The notes under the pieces are model-generated. The model was given only the letters and a program-made list of their open reading frames with translations, was not told where the DNA came from and did not search any database. A DNA stretch of 7,219 nt from assembly GCA_019312695.1 (NCBI GenBank), contig JAFDCT010000171.1:1-7219 (forward strand), given 5' to 3'. Below are positions 5,573 to 7,219 of this stretch, piece by piece (position 1 is the first letter of the stretch; each line of letters opens with the position of its first letter). Both the position numbers and the translations under genes were made by a program. The stretch comes from Deltaproteobacteria bacterium. Its GTDB lineage: Bacteria > Desulfobacterota > Desulfobulbia > Desulfobulbales > BM004.

Positions 5573-5974
5573 AATTTCCTCCCAGCAAGCTACAGGAAGT
5601 CTGCTGCCGCGACTTTCCGGGATGCTGACAAGAATTTTCACCGGGTTTTTATCCTGGCAGCAGACCACAGCGGCGAAACACATTTCAAAGGTCCATCGCT
5701 GCCACCTTACAGCCATTATGATATCCCGGTTGTTCAGGTCCCGCTCTCAGGTATAGTTGACGAACTCCTGGCAGATCCTCTTTTTGTCCAAGTATCGGCG
5801 GCCAAAACAAAATATGTCATTGAAGTGCAGCTTCCTTTCTTATACAGCCTGAAAGGCCAGCCCCAAAAACCTGATTTTACCATTATCTCCATGATCCTGG
5901 GGCAGATGGATGTTACTGACATTACGAGGCTTTCAGGACCGCCATATTCTGTTGTACCGCTATGGCATCCTTGA
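5573..5974 (+). pseudogene. MEMO-family (AmmeMemoRadiSam system protein B-like) remnant
   Basis: The frame encodes the central part of a MEMO-family protein: ASYRKSAAATF, then HRVFILAADHSG, YDIPVVQVPLSGIVDELL, IEVQLPFLY and PDFTIISMILGQM, in the right order. A full protein is about 270 aa; this piece is about 130. The N-terminal part is missing, since the frame begins right at the conserved P-H-A-[GS]-Y motif, and the His of that motif is absent (PASY). The C-terminal third is also missing: after about LSG (near 5940) the frame ends in unrelated residues and a stop at 5974. Only a TTG at 5570 could start it, with no ribosome site. The reading frame itself is uninterrupted, so decay is recent or the fragment is still tolerated. 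No AMMECR1 or radical-SAM partner gene is nearby. Confidence 0.75.
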
Positions 5975-6026
5975 ATTCGGTGCAGAAAAAAATGCATTGT
6001 GACCGAAACGGCTCCATTATTTTTAA

Positions 6027-6054
6027 TTGACAAATCGGTCCTGATAATTACATT
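6027..6054 (+). promoter_or_regulatory. Sigma-70-type promoter of the rubredoxin gene
   Basis: Perfect -35 TTGACA (6027-6032), a 16-bp spacer and TACATT (6049-6054, 4 of 6 for the -10). The expected start is near 6061, about 60 nt before the rubredoxin ATG. Confidence 0.55.
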
Positions 6055-6063
6055 ACGATTACG

Positions 6064-6080
6064 TTAAGAATGATTCTCAA
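6064..6080. promoter_or_regulatory. PerR/Fur-like 7-1-7 operator candidate
   Basis: TAAGAAT-G-ATTCTCA (6065-6079) is an inverted repeat of 7-1-7 layout, with one mismatch between arms and one more matching pair outside (6064 and 6080). It resembles the Fur-family box pattern (TGATAATNATTATCA for Fur, TTATAATNATTATAA for PerR). It would cover roughly +4 to +20 of the predicted transcript, a place where a repressor blocks transcription. Known context: rubredoxin-type genes are often PerR-regulated in sulfate reducers. The regulator itself is not in the window. Confidence 0.5.
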
Positions 6081-6121
6081 AAATATGATCTTTTAATTTG
6101 AACACCCTGATGGAGGAAATT

Positions 6122-6280
6122 ATGGCAAAATACGAATGCCCCTGCGGTTATGTTTACGATCCGGCTGAAGGTGACTATGAAAATGGCATTGAGCCTGGAA
6201 CAGCTTTCGAAGATCTTCCCGATGACTGGGTCTGTCCCAAGTGTGGTGCAGAGAAGGAATACTTCGATAAAATTGATTGA
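6122..6280 (+). CDS. Rubredoxin, 52 aa, with CxC N-terminal knuckle
   Basis: Small cytosolic electron carrier with one Fe bound by four cysteines. The ATG at 6122 follows GGAGG by five bases; a TTG 24 bases upstream is a worse start. Typical rubredoxin features follow: YVYDPAEGD (10-18), the Gly22-to-Phe29 turn (GIEPGTAF), [11 protein letters not shown] (32-42), and length 52. Fe ligands would be C6, C8, C38 and C41. The first pair is spaced CPC, one residue shorter than the canonical CxxCG. Possible partners are rubrerythrin, superoxide reductase or oxygen reductases, none encoded here. It has its own promoter, a possible PerR/Fur-type operator and a strong terminator, so it is probably a single-gene transcript. 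Confidence 0.95.
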   Translation: MAKYECPCGYVYDPAEGDYENGIEPGTAFEDLPDDWVCPKCGAEKEYFDKID

Positions 6281-6299
6281 TATATATTAAAGTTTGAAC

Positions 6300-6353
6300 A
6301 GGAAGGGGTTCTCCTGCTGAGATATCCAGTAGGATCAGCCCCTTCTTATATTT
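6300..6353 (+). terminator. Rho-independent terminator of the rubredoxin gene
   Basis: GAAGGGG (6302-6308) pairs with CCCCTTC (6339-6345). Inside, TCCTGCTG (6312-6319) pairs with CAGTAGGA, allowing one G-T pair, so the whole is a long stem with a small internal loop. A T-rich tail (TTCTTATATTT) follows. It begins about 20 bp after the rubredoxin stop. Confidence 0.8.
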
Positions 6354-6400
6354 CAACCCCTCCCAAAACTACCTTTTTCCTCCTCGGAAACAATTGAAGC

Positions 6401-6439
6401 TCCCCATGGCAAGCTGCGGGGAATGCCCCCTAAGGGGCA
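6401..6439. repeat. Two adjacent GC-rich hairpins (possible REP/MITE relic)
   Basis: TCCCC (6401-6405) pairs with GGGGA (6418-6422) around a 12-base loop. TGCCCC (6424-6429) pairs perfectly with GGGGCA (6434-6439) around CTAA. No T-run follows, so this is not a usual terminator. Paired compact GC-rich hairpins in a gap suggest a dispersed intergenic repeat, but a single window cannot show copy number. Confidence 0.35.
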
Positions 6440-6525
6440 CTGTTCCTGTGCAGTAAAACGTCCATAGCAAACTCTCCCAGTGTTGCCTGAAAGATATATT
6501 TAGTCATTTCAACTATATTTTTACC

Positions 6526-6541
6526 TGGCATCCAGCCTGCT
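6526..6541 (+). promoter_or_regulatory. Weak sigma-54-like promoter match
   Basis: CTGGCAT-N5-CTGCT has the invariant GG and GC at the correct spacing but departs from TGGCAC-N5-TTGCW at two core positions. It would start near 6552, about 140 nt before the exported-protein gene. The surroundings are rich in CTGC-like words, so chance is likely. Confidence 0.2.
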
Positions 6542-6612
6542 GCCCGCTGCTTCCCGCTGGCAGAAGCCTATCATTTTTCTCGATTGAAAATAGCAGCTTA
6601 CATACATTAGAA

Positions 6613-6640
6613 AAAAACTTACACATGTGCATGAGTTTTT
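6613..6640. repeat. Inverted repeat AAAAACT/AGTTTTT around CACATGTG
   Basis: AAAAACT (6613-6619) and AGTTTTT (6634-6640) are exact inverted copies; the stem extends two more positions with a G-T and an A-T pair. The 8-bp palindrome CACATGTG (6622-6629) lies in the loop. It is about 55-80 bp upstream of the exported-protein start. It could be an operator or a weak bidirectional terminator-like hairpin. Confidence 0.35.
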
Positions 6641-6658
6641 ACTGAACGAATAAAAATC

Positions 6659-6670
6659 ACTAAGCTTAGT
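6659..6670. promoter_or_regulatory. 12-bp perfect palindrome next to the ribosome site
   Basis: ACTAAGCTTAGT is its own reverse complement and ends about 10 bp before the Shine-Dalgarno of the exported-protein gene. This is a sensible position for a repressor site or a translation-affecting hairpin. No regulator is identified. Confidence 0.35.
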
Positions 6671-6692
6671 ACAACCGACGGAGGGTAATTAA

Positions 6693-7219
6693 ATGAAAAT
6701 ACAAAACAAATTCATGCTTGCTTTAGTCCTGCTAATGCTTGCCGGTACTCATACCCTGGCAGCTGAGAAGGCAAAACTCGGGCCCTGTGTCCGGCAGTGT
6801 GTGCAGGCCTTCAATCCCAGTCTTGCTGATTCTGGTGCAGATGAATTCATGGCGGATGATTTCAGGGCCAAGGAGTGTGTGCGGTTGTGCAAGGAAAACC
6901 TTTACCAGGGCGAGTGTGATGCCCTAGCTGATGGCTGCTGCCACTCTGACTATCCTGATACTGACCCTGACTGCTTGAGTGAGCCGCCGACTGACCCGCC
7001 TGATCCACCAGGCGGCGGAGCAGAACTGCCCCCTGATCCCGGCGAAGCCGGCAAGGTTACACTGGAAGGGATCGATTCGGACGGGGACGGTCTCCGGGAT
7101 GATATCCAGCGCTATATCGCCCTGACCTACCCTGATTCCCTAAAAACCAGGGCTGCTTTAAGGCAATTTGCCTTAAGTCTCAACAAAACCGCCCTCGAAA
7201 GTCCAGATGAAGAGAGCGC
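6693..7219 (+). CDS. Exported Cys-rich protein with a DxDGDG calcium-loop-like motif (partial, right edge)
   Basis: The ATG at 6693 follows GGAGGG by 7 bases. The frame is open for 175 codons to the window edge, so the C-terminus is missing. Residues 1-24 are a classical signal peptide (MKIQNK, hydrophobic core, then THTLAA), so the product is exported. The next region has eight cysteines (32, 36, 62, 66, 75, 82, 83, 94), including twin CX3C motifs CVRQC and CVRLC 25 residues apart, compatible with a disulfide-linked helical hairpin. A Pro/Asp-rich linker (about 95-118) follows, then DSDGDGLRDD (128-137), which resembles the calcium-binding loops of thrombospondin-type-3 or EF-hand-like repeats. 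The visible remainder looks helical. The family is unrecognised and the function unknown; calcium binding is an inference from the motif only. Confidence 0.85.
   Translation, partial: MKIQNKFMLALVLLMLAGTHTLAAEKAKLGPCVRQCVQAFNPSLADSGADEFMADDFRAKECVRLCKENLYQGECDALADGCCHSDYPDTDPDCLSEPPTDPPDPPGGGAELPPDPGEAGKVTLEGIDSDGDGLRDDIQRYIALTYPDSLKTRAALRQFALSLNKTALESPDEES

Larger units (their letters stand above)
6361..6692. other. Non-coding gap rich in hairpins
   Basis: About 330 bp between the rubredoxin terminator and the exported-protein gene. I see no convincing gene in it. It holds two adjacent GC-rich hairpins (6401-6439), a weak sigma-54-like match (6526-6541), a long A/T inverted repeat (6613-6640) and a 12-bp palindrome (6659-6670). 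The later elements probably belong to the control region of the downstream gene. Confidence 0.5.

Noticed and set aside
5941..6000. Frame switch that might continue the MEMO protein beyond its stop
   Set aside because: I read the other two frames after 5940; neither shows MEMO C-terminal motifs and both stop within about 30 residues.
5734..6033. 99-aa minus-strand frame opposite the MEMO remnant
   Set aside because: The plus strand shows clear MEMO-family motifs, so this is its antisense shadow.
6120..6356. 78-aa minus-strand frame across the rubredoxin gene and its terminator
   Set aside because: Antisense to a certain rubredoxin and its terminator hairpin, without a ribosome site or domain.

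Overview
The window looks like a chromosomal stretch from an anaerobic, Gram-negative bacterium, most plausibly a Desulfobacterota (former Deltaproteobacteria) lineage. This inference rests on gene content and style: a stand-alone rubredoxin behind a PerR/Fur-like box, a small [2Fe-2S] BFD-like protein, a MEMO-family remnant, a PilZ protein, a near-consensus sigma-54 promoter, and several small proteins I cannot name. No RNA gene, CRISPR array or intact mobile element is visible.

Layout. The left part (1-3714) is transcribed leftwards. From right to left it holds a class I fructose-1,6-bisphosphatase (3714-2635), a CigR/RcnB-like LPPG-repeat lipoprotein (2569-2147), a BFD-like [2Fe-2S] protein (2106-1870), an unrecognised 143-aa soluble protein with its own promoter and terminator (1627-1196), a small PilZ-domain protein (1050-790), and an unrecognised 62-aa protein (343-155) that ends at a terminator. 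The 62-aa gene is preceded by about 430 bp of AT-rich non-coding DNA. That DNA carries a near-perfect sigma-54 promoter and, further upstream, a 19-bp tandem repeat of the kind expected for an activator-binding site.

The right part starts with a divergent MFS-type exporter (3877-5175), which converges on a leftward 107-aa protein with a C-terminal membrane anchor (5519-5196). Next come a rightward decaying MEMO-family fragment (about 5573-5974), a 52-aa rubredoxin (6122-6280) with a promoter, a PerR/Fur-like operator candidate and a strong terminator, about 330 bp of hairpin-rich non-coding DNA, and the first 175 codons of an exported Cys-rich protein with a calcium-loop-like motif, cut by the window edge.

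How the genes work together. I see no single pathway. FBPase (gluconeogenesis), rubredoxin and the BFD protein (electron transfer, oxidative-stress or iron metabolism) and PilZ (c-di-GMP response) are ordinary housekeeping or accessory functions. The most interesting items are regulatory: the sigma-54/tandem-repeat arrangement driving a 62-aa unknown protein, and the 7-1-7 box over the rubredoxin start region. The rubredoxin also has an unusual CxC (not CxxC) N-terminal iron-binding knuckle. I did not find a clearly new multi-gene system.
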